NCBI RefSeq assembly: GCF_002954445.1
Contig: NZ_MQWA01000001.1
Location: 110,964-169,460, forward strand
DNA: 58,497 nucleotides
Origin: Rubritalea profundi
Lineage (GTDB): Bacteria; Verrucomicrobiota; Verrucomicrobiia; Verrucomicrobiales; Akkermansiaceae
Reading direction: 5' to 3'
Of the stretch, positions 18,813 to 28,118 are shown in pieces. Both the position numbers and the translations under genes were made by a program. Every line of letters begins with the position of its first letter. Within the stretch, counting starts at the first letter, position 1. The notes under the pieces are model-generated. The model was not told the origin of the DNA. It searched no databases and was given only the letters and a program-made list of their open reading frames with translations.

Positions 18813-19343
18813 ATGAACGCCTTCGACACCTTTTCCCTCACTCCTGCATTAGTTTTAGATCTAGATAACCTACGTGATATCTATCAGAATCTAGCAGCTG
18901 AGAACCACCCAGATAAGGGTGGCGACAAACAACTGTTCGAGAAAATCAATCTCGACTACGCCATCCTTCGTTCTCCAGCAAAGCGGATCAAAGCCATCAT
19001 GGATCACCAAGGCATAGAATACGATGCCCGAGGTGCTGTCAGCAATGACTTGATGGATCTCTTTATGCTGGTCGGAGCACTCATCCAAGAAGCTGATTCC
19101 TTTATCCGCAAAAAATCTGCTGCAACCAGCGTCCTCGCCAAAGCATTGTTAGAGGCCGAATCGATGGAGTTGCAGAACAAGCTCAGTGAGCGCATCGCCA
19201 CAATCGAGTCAAACCAATCAAAAATAACCGAGAGATTCGCCTCACCGATAAACGACTCAGAGCTGCCCCAAATCGCCCGAAATCTATCTTTCCTAGAAAA
19301 ATGGCAAGCTCAGCTGCAACAACGCTACGGCTCTTTATTTTAA
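18813..19343 (+). CDS. J-domain co-chaperone, HscB-like
   Basis: 176 residues. An N-terminal J domain with the HPD motif (AAENHPDKGGDKQLFEKINLDYAIL) stimulates an Hsp70 ATPase. The C-terminal helical domain (residues about 85-176) resembles the three-helix IscU-binding bundle of HscB. HscB delivers IscU to HscA for iron-sulfur cluster transfer. An IscU-like gene lies 1.8 kb away on the same strand (21100) but no hscA is in view. The match is by pattern only, so a different DnaJ-like protein is possible. Confidence 0.75.
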   Translation: MNAFDTFSLTPALVLDLDNLRDIYQNLAAENHPDKGGDKQLFEKINLDYAILRSPAKRIKAIMDHQGIEYDARGAVSNDLMDLFMLVGALIQEADSFIRKKSAATSVLAKALLEAESMELQNKLSERIATIESNQSKITERFASPINDSELPQIARNLSFLEKWQAQLQQRYGSLF

Positions 19344-19379
19344 AAAAATGACCTATAAGACACTGTGATCCTATAGGTC
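19341..19379 (-). terminator. Terminator of folD
   Basis: An 8-bp perfect stem GACCTATA/TATAGGTC with a 14-nt loop, followed on the minus strand by CATTTTTTT. It sits 26 bases past the folD stop, and just after the stop of the convergent hscB-like gene. Confidence 0.8.
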
Positions 19380-19404
19380 GGTTTGAAAAATTGGAGAGCG
19401 TTCC

Positions 19405-20289
19405 TCACACTAATCCGTTAGCGAACTTAGCAGCTTGGATGGTATTTTGCATCAGCATGGCGATGGTCATTGGTCCCACACCGCCGGGAACAGAGGTGAT
19501 AGCTTTGCACTTTGGTGCTACTTCATCGAAGGCGACATCGCCAACGAGTTTGTAGCCGCTCTTTTTAGACGCATCTTTGACACGATTGATACCGACATCG
19601 ATGACTGTTGCTCCGTCTTTGACCATGTCAGCTGTGACAAACTCAGGCTTGCCGATGGCGGCAATCACGATGTCTGCACGTCGGCAAACGGCTGCGAGAT
19701 CTTTAGTACGTGAGTGAGCAATGGTGACTGTCGCATTGCCGGCTTTACCCATGAGTAAAAGAGCCATTGGCTTGCCAACAATCATTGAACGGCCGATGAC
19801 TACAGCTTCAGCTCCAGAGGTTTCGATTCCAGCTTCTTTGAGCAGGCGCATGCAACCAGCGGGTGTGCAGGGCACGTAGCCAGTTGGGTCTTCGAGCACT
19901 AGCTTTGCCACATTCTCAGGATGGAATCCATCGACGTCTTTCGCGGGATTGATCGCACGGACGATCGCTTCTTCATCGATATGAGCAGGCGGTGGTGACT
20001 GCACTAGAATCCCGTGGATCGCAGGGTCGTTGTTGAGTTCTTCAACCACAGCCATGACTTCCTCTTGGGTGGATTCAGTTGGCATCACGATCTTGTGGGA
20101 GAAAATCCCGAGCTCTTCGCACTTTCGTGCCTTTGATCCGACGTACACCATAGAGGCTGGATCTTCACCAATGAGGACAACTGACAGTCCTGGTGTGATC
20201 CCTTTTCCTTTCAACTCTGCGATTTGCTCTTTGCATTCGGAGAGGACTTTTTCAGCTACAAGTTTACCGTCGATTTTTTGCATACACAT
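19405..20289 (-). CDS. folD: Bifunctional methylenetetrahydrofolate dehydrogenase/cyclohydrolase FolD
   Basis: 294 residues. Converts 5,10-methylene-THF to 10-formyl-THF through the methenyl form, using NADP, in one-carbon metabolism. [14 protein letters not shown] carries the active-site Tyr and Lys; [35 protein letters not shown] is the classic motif around the folate site; [21 protein letters not shown] is the nucleotide-binding signature. The C-terminal [19 protein letters not shown] is also present. A terminator follows. A single gene in its own unit, 32 bp from the minus-strand acyltransferase gene upstream, which may share a transcript. Confidence 0.97.
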   Translation of the reverse strand: MCMQKIDGKLVAEKVLSECKEQIAELKGKGITPGLSVVLIGEDPASMVYVGSKARKCEELGIFSHKIVMPTESTQEEVMAVVEELNNDPAIHGILVQSPPPAHIDEEAIVRAINPAKDVDGFHPENVAKLVLEDPTGYVPCTPAGCMRLLKEAGIETSGAEAVVIGRSMIVGKPMALLLMGKAGNATVTIAHSRTKDLAAVCRRADIVIAAIGKPEFVTADMVKDGATVIDVGINRVKDASKKSGYKLVGDVAFDEVAPKCKAITSVPGGVGPMTIAMLMQNTIQAAKFANGLV

Positions 20290-20321
20290 TTCTTAAAGAG
20301 CCCGTGCCTTATAGACAATAG

Positions 20322-20978
20322 CTAAATGTCATCAAGGCCCTCTTGCATGACTGATTCTAAATCTGCTCGCGCTTGTTCGAACTGCTCGGTGTCCAGCCCA
20401 AGATCGATCTTTATCGGTTCCCCTAGGATCACCGAGACTCTGGAGAATGGTACAGGAACACGAAAAGCATCCCATGTGTCGAGCTTCCAGCATCGGTCAA
20501 ATTCCACACGAATCGGAACAATTGGGGCGCCCGTAGATTCGGCCATTTTTATAACTCCCGGCTGCACAATATAGCGAGGTCCACGTGGTCCATCAGGTGT
20601 GATACAGACATCGCGCCCCGCTTTGATAGCCTTCCGCAGTGCTATGAGAGCTGCCACGGCACGACGCGAACTCGATCCACGCACAGCCCCAATACCAAAG
20701 ACTGCTACGGCACTTTCTAAAATCGCTCCATCCTTACTCGCACTAGTCAGTACAACTACCTTGCGATGCGAGAAACACGTGAGGCTCAAGTAGGGCAGTA
20801 CGAAGACGGTATTATGCCAGAATGCCCAAAGTATCGGATTATCACTACCTCTAAGAAGTCCAGATTTATCCTCGACCTCAATGCGAAGGGAGGCACCCAC
20901 TAGCCGTAGCACCCAGCCGACAATAGTGCCGATAATTCGTTGCTTCTTGTCGCCTCTAATCTCTTGGTGATTCCCCAT
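20322..20978 (-). CDS. DUF374 lysophospholipid/lipid A acyltransferase-like protein
   Basis: 218 residues with the DUF374 pattern. PILWAFWHNTVFVLPYL holds the acyltransferase His (H in WHN). SKDGAILESAVAVFGIGAVRGSSSRRAVAAL and DVCITPDGPRGPRYIVQPGVIKMAESTGAPIVPI follow. The N-terminal 20-25 residues (IGTIVGWVLRLVGASLRI) are hydrophobic and probably anchor it in the inner membrane. Relatives acylate lipid A precursors or Kdo, or lysophospholipids; which applies here is not known. It is 32 bp upstream of folD on the same strand. Confidence 0.83.
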   Translation of the reverse strand: MGNHQEIRGDKKQRIIGTIVGWVLRLVGASLRIEVEDKSGLLRGSDNPILWAFWHNTVFVLPYLSLTCFSHRKVVVLTSASKDGAILESAVAVFGIGAVRGSSSRRAVAALIALRKAIKAGRDVCITPDGPRGPRYIVQPGVIKMAESTGAPIVPIRVEFDRCWKLDTWDAFRVPVPFSRVSVILGEPIKIDLGLDTEQFEQARADLESVMQEGLDDI

Positions 20979-21099
20979 ATCTTGGCGTCACCATCCACCA
21001 CATCCCAAGAATTGACAAGTCCCTGCTAGGAAAAATAAATGTTGTCAGCAGAACGATGTTCTTCTTGCATGCCGAGTCTTCCCGCACAATGTTTCTAGC

Positions 21100-21576
21100 A
21101 TGAGCGACTTTGAGGAAAAGGTGCGAGAAACCCTCGCCAATCCACAGAACCAAGGAGAGATGCAAGATGCTGATTCAGTCGGCACCGTAGGATCTCCCGA
21201 CTGTGGTGACATGCTGCGCATGTGGCTCAAATTCACTGAGAAGGACGGCAAGAAAGTCATCGACCGCGCTTCCTTCCAGTCCTTTGGTTGCCAGACAGCC
21301 ATCGCCGTCGCCTCAATGGCGACTGAGATGCTCAAAGGTAAGACGGCTGAAGAGGCTGCCGAGCTCAATGCCCAAGAGCTGAGTGGTGACCTCGGAGCAC
21401 TCCCTCCTATGAAAATCCATTGTGGTCAACTGGTAGAAGGAGCTCTCAAAAACGCTCTCGACCAAGACGCTGAAAGCAGTCAGCCAGCGAGCAATCAAGG
21501 CACCAGCCAAACGCTCGCCAGCAGTATGCATCAGAAGCCTAAAGGCACACTCAGAATTGTTCCCCTCGAGGACTAA
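21100..21576 (+). CDS. Iron-sulfur cluster scaffold, IscU/NifU N-terminal type
   Basis: 158 residues. The three cluster-ligand cysteines are GSPDCGDM, FQSFGCQTAIAVA and KIHCGQLVEGAL, as in IscU/SufU/NifU-N. The scaffold assembles a 2Fe-2S cluster with sulfur from a cysteine desulfurase, then hands it on. The desulfurase gene is not adjacent. A tail of about 50 residues, rich in Gln and Ser, follows the scaffold domain, which is longer than IscU. The LPPMKIHC segment is like IscU's LPPVKLHC but no hscA/fdx genes are near. Confidence 0.88.
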   Translation: MSDFEEKVRETLANPQNQGEMQDADSVGTVGSPDCGDMLRMWLKFTEKDGKKVIDRASFQSFGCQTAIAVASMATEMLKGKTAEEAAELNAQELSGDLGALPPMKIHCGQLVEGALKNALDQDAESSQPASNQGTSQTLASSMHQKPKGTLRIVPLED

Positions 21577-21608
21577 ACTTCACACTTTCTCTAGCCACCC
21601 TCGTATCG

Positions 21609-22190
21609 ATGAAGCGCAAGTATCTCAGAATGGTTCGACGAACCTATCGCTACTTGCGCCACCCTCGGATTCGAAAGATCAAATGGCTGAGCCCCTTCAC
21701 CAAGGCGATTTTCAATAAGCGTTACTGGAAACCCTGCAGAGCAACAGTCGCCAACGGTCTCTCGATTGGCCTATTTTGCGCCATGCTACCAATCCCGATG
21801 CAGATGCTTGTCGCTGCACTAGGCTGCCTTCGTGGACGTGGTAATGTTCCCGTTGCACTTGCTGCTTGTTGGGTTACTAACCCAGTAACTCAGATCCCCA
21901 TCTGGGTTCTTCAAGAAAAATTTGGATGGTGGCTACATGAGTCCGTAGGTGTTCCGAACATCCCCTTTCTATCTAAGCTCGAGTTCAGTAAAGATATCCC
22001 GACATTCGAAATCTTTGGAAATACGATCATAGATGCTTCTACTGTATCTGGTAACGCTGGGAACTTCATTCTAGGTTTTCTTGCCGCTGGCATCACGCTC
22101 AGCCTACTTGCTTACCCTCTCGTTTGGGGCATCAGCATGTTCTTGCCCAACCGCGGCAAAGCTCTAGATGTCTGGGATTCCTCAATTTGA
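21609..22190 (+). CDS. DUF2062 membrane protein
   Basis: 193 residues with a basic N-terminal arm and at least three membrane segments: SIGLFCAMLPIPMQMLVAAL, a stretch around VALAACWVTNPVTQIPIWVL, and a C-terminal FILGFLAAGITLSLLAYPLVW. The motif F.a..PiP.Q......a...r.N.p.a....WvtNPvT..p.. is the DUF2062 signature. The role is unknown; in some species it neighbours glycosyltransferases. It follows the IscU-like gene by 32 bp. Confidence 0.85.
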   Translation: MKRKYLRMVRRTYRYLRHPRIRKIKWLSPFTKAIFNKRYWKPCRATVANGLSIGLFCAMLPIPMQMLVAALGCLRGRGNVPVALAACWVTNPVTQIPIWVLQEKFGWWLHESVGVPNIPFLSKLEFSKDIPTFEIFGNTIIDASTVSGNAGNFILGFLAAGITLSLLAYPLVWGISMFLPNRGKALDVWDSSI

Positions 22191-22311
22191 GGATATTTTC
22201 AGAACGCAACTCGAGTTCTGAAATAAAATATATTTTTTTTTGCAACTATTGTAACGTTGCTAAGTTTTACCCTTACACTGATAGTAACTGATCATTGCCA
22301 CCCAAAGCCGT

Positions 22312-24369
22312 ATGACTTCCTTTCCCAATCTCCACCTTCTAGTTCTGAGTACAGGTATACTCCTCAGTAGCCTGTCTATTTCTCATGCTGAGAAGCTACC
22401 TCTGCAAATGATTACCAACTCAGCCGCTGAGATAGACTACATCATTGAAAATGCAAATAAGGCTAAAGGAATTCAGCCCAACCCGATCGTTGACGACGCC
22501 ACATTTCTGCGCCGCTCCTACATTAGTATCATCGGCCGCATTCCCACCTACCAGGAAACGAAATCCTTTCTAGACCTAGACGCCAAATCCCCCAATAAAC
22601 GGTCCGACTTGCTCGACTCTCTAGTCTATTCCAAGGGCTACAACTCCCAAATTTTCAACTTCTACGCCAACTTGCTCCGCCTCCAGACCAGTCGTGATCA
22701 ACACGGCCTAGGCTGGCATATGTGGTTAAAAAAAGCAGTAAATGACAACATGCCATACAACAAAATGGTGTTCGAGATGCTTTCCGCTACTGGACACTGC
22801 TCTGAGACACCTGCCGTCGGCTACGCTCTACGCGACCGAGGAATGTTGCTCGATAACATCTCAAATACGGCCAAAATATTTCTCGGCACCCAGATCGGCT
22901 GCGCACAGTGCCATGATCACCCCTTTGAAGACTGGACTCAAAAACAATACTACGAACTTGCCGCCTTCGGTTCACAGATCGACTACCAGAGCCTAGGAGC
23001 TCAGAAAAAAATACAAGAAACCGTTGCCTTCAAAATCAATCAAAACAACAAGGAAAAAACTGCAAAACGCACTAGAAAAGATGCTCAAAATCTCAAAGGC
23101 CTAAGAAGATCTGAATCAAGAGACCTCAGATCTTTATTTAAGGACTTCAACAAAAATGCCACCTATGTAAAGGCTGGCAAAGAGCTCAAACTCCCAAGCA
23201 ACTACGAGTATAATGATGGTAAGCCGGGTGACACCGTCACTCCCCATGTTCTCTTTGGAAACCTCTCCACCAAATCGGATAAAAAAGACATCCCACCGCA
23301 TGAACAACTCGCGACATGGGTCACCTCTAACTCTAACCCAATGTTCACCAAAGTCTTTGCTAACAGACTCTGGAAGCACGCCCTCGGCTACGGTCTTGTA
23401 GAACCCGTAGATAACTGGACGGAACGCAGTAACATGTCTCACCCAGAGGTATTAGACACTTTGGTACAAATCCTTCACGCATCAGACTACGACACCCGTG
23501 AACTTCTTAGGGTCATCTACCATACGAAAACATTCCAACGCGCCGCTTGTGATTTTGAAATCACTGATGGCCGCGTGCACGACTTCAGAGGCCCTATGCT
23601 AAGACGTATGAGTGCTGAACAGATTTACGACTCACTGCTCACCCTAGAAAAAGGTAATATCGACGCTCTTGAAAATATAGCGCAACAAATCAAGTGGGAA
23701 CAATACACCTCAGGAATTGACTCTATCTTTTCGGCAACTCCACAACAAATCATCAAAATCGATGACCAACTCGATATCGAAGAAGACGCCACTAGGAAAT
23801 ACCAACAAGTCGTTAGGGAGCTCAGAATCAAAAAGGCGCAAGCCGCCAATGATGACAAAAAAAGTGAAATCGCCAAAATTGATCGCAAACTCGCCAAGCT
23901 CTACGCAAAAATTAAAGAAGTCCGCGCAAAAGTAAAATCAGATCAAAAAATGAGCATGGACACAAGCATGGTTCCTATGAGTAATCTCAGAGTTAGGGAT
24001 AGAAAACTACTCCGTGCGTCGGAAATGTCCTCCCCTTTCAAGCCGGGTAGCTTCGCCCGTGACTTCGGTGCATCGGACAGAATCACCACAGACTCCCAGC
24101 ACACCCATGCATCCATCCCCCAAGCTCTAACCATGCTCAATGGCAAACAGATAAAAACTATCACCGACGAGAATGGAAAAATGGCGCAACAAATGAAATC
24201 CGCCCACAGAGGGGAACAACGCCTCGATGTGCTTTTCCTTTCAATCTACAATAAATACCCGTCAAAACAGGAACGTACCGACCTCAAATATGTAGCGCGC
24301 AGCCGTCAAGACATCAAGATTCTCGCCAAAGCCATGCTCAACTCAAAGCGCTTCCTCTTCATCCAATAA
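22312..24369 (+). CDS. DUF1549/DUF1553 domain secreted protein
   Basis: 685 residues with a signal peptide (cleavage near SHA-EK). The N-terminal half is DUF1549 (DATFLRRSYISIIGRIPTYQET, then NMPYNKMVFEMLSATG) with GCAQCHDHPFEDWTQKQYYELAAFG, a CxxCH-type motif typical of the PVC group. The second half is DUF1553 (MFTKVFANRLWKHALGYGLVEPVDNW, MLRRMSAEQIYDSLLTL). A Lys- and Glu-rich coiled coil is inserted near residues 480-545. Always or nearly always found with a DUF1501 gene, as here, 20 bp downstream; the pair's function in Planctomycetota and Verrucomicrobiota is unknown but is often linked with carbohydrate use. Confidence 0.9.
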   Translation: MTSFPNLHLLVLSTGILLSSLSISHAEKLPLQMITNSAAEIDYIIENANKAKGIQPNPIVDDATFLRRSYISIIGRIPTYQETKSFLDLDAKSPNKRSDLLDSLVYSKGYNSQIFNFYANLLRLQTSRDQHGLGWHMWLKKAVNDNMPYNKMVFEMLSATGHCSETPAVGYALRDRGMLLDNISNTAKIFLGTQIGCAQCHDHPFEDWTQKQYYELAAFGSQIDYQSLGAQKKIQETVAFKINQNNKEKTAKRTRKDAQNLKGLRRSESRDLRSLFKDFNKNATYVKAGKELKLPSNYEYNDGKPGDTVTPHVLFGNLSTKSDKKDIPPHEQLATWVTSNSNPMFTKVFANRLWKHALGYGLVEPVDNWTERSNMSHPEVLDTLVQILHASDYDTRELLRVIYHTKTFQRAACDFEITDGRVHDFRGPMLRRMSAEQIYDSLLTLEKGNIDALENIAQQIKWEQYTSGIDSIFSATPQQIIKIDDQLDIEEDATRKYQQVVRELRIKKAQAANDDKKSEIAKIDRKLAKLYAKIKEVRAKVKSDQKMSMDTSMVPMSNLRVRDRKLLRASEMSSPFKPGSFARDFGASDRITTDSQHTHASIPQALTMLNGKQIKTITDENGKMAQQMKSAHRGEQRLDVLFLSIYNKYPSKQERTDLKYVARSRQDIKILAKAMLNSKRFLFIQ

Positions 24370-24389
24370 TATAAAAACTCACATCCACT

Positions 24390-25691
24390 ATGTCTGAACT
24401 CGACCGCCGCGCATTTCTCGCCCGTACAGCACAATCCTGTTTTGGAGTCACACTGGGCGGCTCCATGGCCAGCCTCTTTAACTCACCGCTCAATGCCGCC
24501 AATGCTGCGATCAAAGCTGCTGGTGGAGGTAAAGCCAAACACGTCATCTACCTCTTCATGTCCGGAGGAATGACCCACATCGACACCTTTGACCCCAAAG
24601 CCGAAGCCGGCTCATCCATCATGGGTGACACCCGCGCCATTGGAACTAATGTCGACGGTATTCAACTCGGCCATTGGCTGCCCCAGCTAGCGAAACAAGC
24701 TGACAAGCTCGCCATCATTCGCTCAATGAGCTCCACCCAGGGCGCACACGGACCTGGCCGCTACTTCATGCGTACGGGTTACGCGCAGCGCTCCTCCATC
24801 GTCCACCCCTCCACTGGCGGTTGGATTAACAAACTCAGCACCCCTCTCAACAAAACCCTGCCTTCGAGCGTCACCATCAGCTGTAGCAATGATCACCCAG
24901 GGGCTGGATTCCTAGAACCGAGCCTCCAGCCACTTCCCGTTGGAAACCCTACGGAAGGACTCAAAAATTCTGTAAAGAATAGAAAAGTCACGGAATCCGA
25001 TTTCAAAAAACAGCTCGAGCTTCGTAAGCTCTTAGATACCGAATTTGACGCTAAATACCATGCCGGCCACAAAACTGTGAGAGCCTACAGCGAAGTTTAC
25101 GACTCTGCTGTCAAACTCATGAAAAGTGAAGACCTCGCAGCCTTTGACCTCTCAGACGAATCCCCCGTGGCCCACAAGCTCTATGGCGGTACTCAATTCG
25201 CTAAAGGATGCATGCTTGCTAGACGCCTGGTCGAGAAAGGTGTGCGCTCAGTTGAAGTTGAACTCGGTGGATTCGATTGGCACAACGATAACTTCCAACA
25301 AGCAGCAGATAAGCTACCAATCCTAGATCAAGCGGTCTCAGCTTTACTCATGGATCTCAAAGCCAAAGGCCTACTAGACTCCACACTCGTCGTGCTAGCT
25401 ACCGAATTCGGCCGCACCCCAAAAGTCACGGACGATGGCGGACGCAATCACTTCCCCAAAGCATTTTCCACCATCCTCGCTGGCGGAGGAATCAAAGGCG
25501 GCATGGTCTACGGCGAAACCGATGCCACTGGCTCCAATGTGGTTAAGGATGCTGTGAGCGCCTCGGACTTCAATGCGACAATCGGACACGCTATGGGACT
25601 GAAATATGACGAAACAATCTACTCGGCAAGCAAGCGCCCATTCAAAATGGCAGGCAGAAAAGGCTCCGCAATAACTAAGATCTTTGCATAG
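24390..25691 (+). CDS. DUF1501 domain protein, Tat-exported
   Basis: 433 residues in the alkaline phosphatase/sulfatase-like superfamily. The N-terminus LDRRAFLARTAQSCFG is a twin-arginine-like signal. VIYLFMSGGMTHIDTFDPK, RSMSSTQGAHGPGRYFMRTGY and LATEFGRTPKVTDDGGRNHFPKAFSTILAGGGIKGG are the conserved metal-site-like segments of DUF1501. It is probably co-transcribed with the DUF1549 gene upstream. The substrate is unknown and the family has no proven activity. Confidence 0.9.
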   Translation: MSELDRRAFLARTAQSCFGVTLGGSMASLFNSPLNAANAAIKAAGGGKAKHVIYLFMSGGMTHIDTFDPKAEAGSSIMGDTRAIGTNVDGIQLGHWLPQLAKQADKLAIIRSMSSTQGAHGPGRYFMRTGYAQRSSIVHPSTGGWINKLSTPLNKTLPSSVTISCSNDHPGAGFLEPSLQPLPVGNPTEGLKNSVKNRKVTESDFKKQLELRKLLDTEFDAKYHAGHKTVRAYSEVYDSAVKLMKSEDLAAFDLSDESPVAHKLYGGTQFAKGCMLARRLVEKGVRSVEVELGGFDWHNDNFQQAADKLPILDQAVSALLMDLKAKGLLDSTLVVLATEFGRTPKVTDDGGRNHFPKAFSTILAGGGIKGGMVYGETDATGSNVVKDAVSASDFNATIGHAMGLKYDETIYSASKRPFKMAGRKGSAITKIFA

Positions 25692-25717
25692 TCCGCAGTT
25701 GCATGCATATTCTTGGC

Positions 25718-26842
25718 ATGCAAAAAAGCATCACGCATCTAACACTCATCGCCTTAACCATTCCTAGCTTTGCCGCTGGGCTGAGTAAAACCGAAGCCGA
25801 CGCCTATAGCTCGGAATCACTCGCTCAACGAAAGAAAGAACTCTAAGAAGAGCGTCAGCAGGATTTCGATTCTAAGACCATCAAACACGGTGGGTTAAAA
25901 ATGCCTTATGCCTTCCTCAAATATGGTGAAGCACCCGCGACTGGTCACTCGCTCTACATTTCCATGCATGGTGGTGGCAATGCTCCAGCAGCAGTCAACG
26001 ACAGGCAATGGAAGAACCAAATTCGGCTGTATAAACCAAAGGAGGGCTACTACCTAGCTCCCCGCGCAGCAACAAACAGCTGGAACCTCTGGCACGAAGG
26101 CCATATCGACCCGATGTTTGACACCCTCATTGAGAACTTCGTAGCCCTCAAAGGCGTCGATCCTAACAAAGTCTACATCACAGGGTACTCGGCCGGCGGC
26201 GACGGCACCTACCAGCTAGCACCGCGCATGGCTGATAGATGGGCCGCAGCCGCCATGATGGCGGGTCACCCGAATGAAGCTCGCCCAGACAACCTCTACA
26301 ACCTCCCCTTCTTTATCCAATGTGGAGGAAAGGACGCGGCCTACGATCGCAATAAAATTGCAGCCCAATGGGGAGCGAAACTCGACGGCTTAGCCAAGCT
26401 GAATCCTGGTGCCTATAAGCATAAAACCATCATTTACCCCAACTATGGCCACTGGATGAATGGCAAAGATGCTGTAGCTATCCCATGGATGGCCAGCCAC
26501 ACGCGTGATCCCTGGCCAAAACACATCCTATGGCATCAAGACGACATCACAGGAAAGCGCTTCTACTGGCTCTACAATGAAGCCCCGAAAAAGGATCAAA
26601 TCATCTCGGCAACTATCGATGGCCAAAAGATTCTTTTAGACTCTGACAACGTCCCTACCATCACTCTACGTTTAAGCGACAAACTGCTAAACCTCGAAAA
26701 AGAAATCACCGTAACCAACAAGCAAGGTAAAGAGCTATTCAAAGGTCTCGTGCCACGCAGCAAAAAAGCTATCGACCACTCCATCCAACAACGCTTCGAT
26801 CCTAATAGTGTTGCCACAGCTTTACTTAAAGTGACTCTTTAG
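25718..26842 (+). pseudogene. PHB-depolymerase-like esterase with in-frame TAA
   Basis: One frame from ATG 25718 to the stop at 26842, except for a TAA at 25844-25846 (residue 43). The part before the stop is a signal peptide (MQKSITHLTLIALTIPSFAAG) and a charged segment. The part after (an ORF from 25901) is an alpha/beta hydrolase: YYLAPRAATNSWNLWHEGH, VYITGYSAGGDGTYQLAPRMAD with the nucleophile Ser, FIQCGGKDAAYDRN and a His in YPNYGHWMNGKD. It resembles PHB depolymerase/feruloyl-esterase-like secreted enzymes. As written, a product without its export signal would result. It follows the DUF1549/DUF1501 pair and may have been part of that transcript. Confidence 0.75.
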
Positions 26843-26862
26843 CTACTTCTAGAAAAACCTAA

Positions 26863-27462
26863 CTACCTCCGTCCTTGGAGTGCCCTCATCAGAGTGAGTT
26901 CGTCAGCATGCTCAAGCCCACCACCGGCAGGCAAGCCTTGCGCGATACGCGTGACAGCACACTTTTTCTCAGCCAACACCTCAGCTAGGTAGTTGGCTGT
27001 TGCCTCACCTTCCACATCGGAACTGAGTGCTAAAATCACTTCGACTTCCTCTAACGTCTCCAAGCGCTTGAGCAATTGATTGATGCGTAAATCGTAGGGG
27101 GTGACATTATCCAGTGGAGAAAGCTTTCCACCAAGACAGTGGTAATAGCCACTAAATGCTCCACTTCGTTCTAGCGGTAGGACATCCGTCGCTTGCTCCA
27201 CCACACAGACCAGTTTTTCATCCCGGCTGTGGTCATCACAAATAGTACAGCCATCAGCCGTTGCGAAAAAGCCACAGGCTGGGCAAAGCGTCACTGAGGC
27301 TTCAGCTTGGCTAAGAGCTTGAGCGAGTTCGAGCGGATTACGTTTCTTGTGCTGAATCATCCAGACAGCCATCCTTTCAGCACTCCGAGGTCCCACGCCC
27401 GGAAGACGCTTCAACTCAGCTATGAGTTCCTGAATTGGCTGTGGGTAGTCTGCTCTGGCCAT
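26863..27462 (-). CDS. recR: Recombination mediator RecR
   Basis: 199 residues. Helps load RecA at gaps with RecO (and RecF). The helix-hairpin-helix (LKRLPGVGPRSAERMAVWMI) is N-terminal. The Cys4 zinc finger is CPACG and CTIC. The Toprim domain (LVCVVEQATDVLPLERSGAFSGYYHCLGGKLSPLDNV) and Walker-like tail (ALSSDVEGEATANYLAEVL) follow. dnaX, its usual neighbour, is not here. It starts 3 bp after the stop of the small membrane protein gene, so the two are probably co-transcribed. Confidence 0.96.
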   Translation of the reverse strand: MARADYPQPIQELIAELKRLPGVGPRSAERMAVWMIQHKKRNPLELAQALSQAEASVTLCPACGFFATADGCTICDDHSRDEKLVCVVEQATDVLPLERSGAFSGYYHCLGGKLSPLDNVTPYDLRINQLLKRLETLEEVEVILALSSDVEGEATANYLAEVLAEKKCAVTRIAQGLPAGGGLEHADELTLMRALQGRR

Positions 27463-27465
27463 CGT

Positions 27466-27969
27466 TTACTTTGCTTTCTTTTTGGTTGGAAAAGGAATTG
27501 TTTCCACTTTCATTTCCACTGGCTCCACTTCTGTAGCAACAGCTTCGCACGGCATGGCGTGCTGACTTCCATAGAGAATAGCGCATGCCCATGTCCAGAG
27601 TACGGCTATGGCCGAGACTATTGGCAACCAAAGTATCCCCCATAATGCTAAACTCGGCATGAAACCCACCAGCACAAGCCCAGCCATTATACCCACCAGT
27701 AGGCGTCGCCACAGTTGGGCTGATGCCAAAGTAAAGTAGGCAACCAACCAACTCGCTAAAAAGGTCACTAGCCAATTCCATTCACGGGAAACAAGCTCGG
27801 GGTCCACCAAGAAAAATGGCTCTTTTTCCCAAAAAAAAGCCAAGCTAGCAGTCACCTCGTTGAGGAATCCCATCCACTCCATGCTCACAGCAAGCACACT
27901 GCCAGTGAGAGCACAAAGTAAGGCTGGCACACCGACGGTGCCTACTGGTTTAGTTGTTTGAGGTGCCAT
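27466..27969 (-). CDS. Small membrane protein of unknown function
   Basis: 167 residues with about three to four hydrophobic segments: PALLCALTGSVLAVSMEWMG, LVTFLASWLVAYFTLASAQLW, LLVGIMAGLVLVGFMPSLAL and LWLPIVSAIAVLWTWACAIL. The C-terminus is acidic then Lys-rich. No family recognised. It sits just upstream of recR with 3 bp between them, which suggests translational coupling. The downstream product gives no functional clue. Confidence 0.7.
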   Translation of the reverse strand: MAPQTTKPVGTVGVPALLCALTGSVLAVSMEWMGFLNEVTASLAFFWEKEPFFLVDPELVSREWNWLVTFLASWLVAYFTLASAQLWRRLLVGIMAGLVLVGFMPSLALWGILWLPIVSAIAVLWTWACAILYGSQHAMPCEAVATEVEPVEMKVETIPFPTKKKAK

Positions 27970-28118
27970 ATCTGAAGAGTGCTAAACTATAGGGCTAGAC
28001 TCAGCCGCAACTCAAGCGAATACCCTCGACTCATACTAATCTAAAGCTAGATTTACCTGACTAATCTAAAAAGATGAGTTTTTATGCAACTTCACAATCA
28101 AATGCACCTATATCAGTA

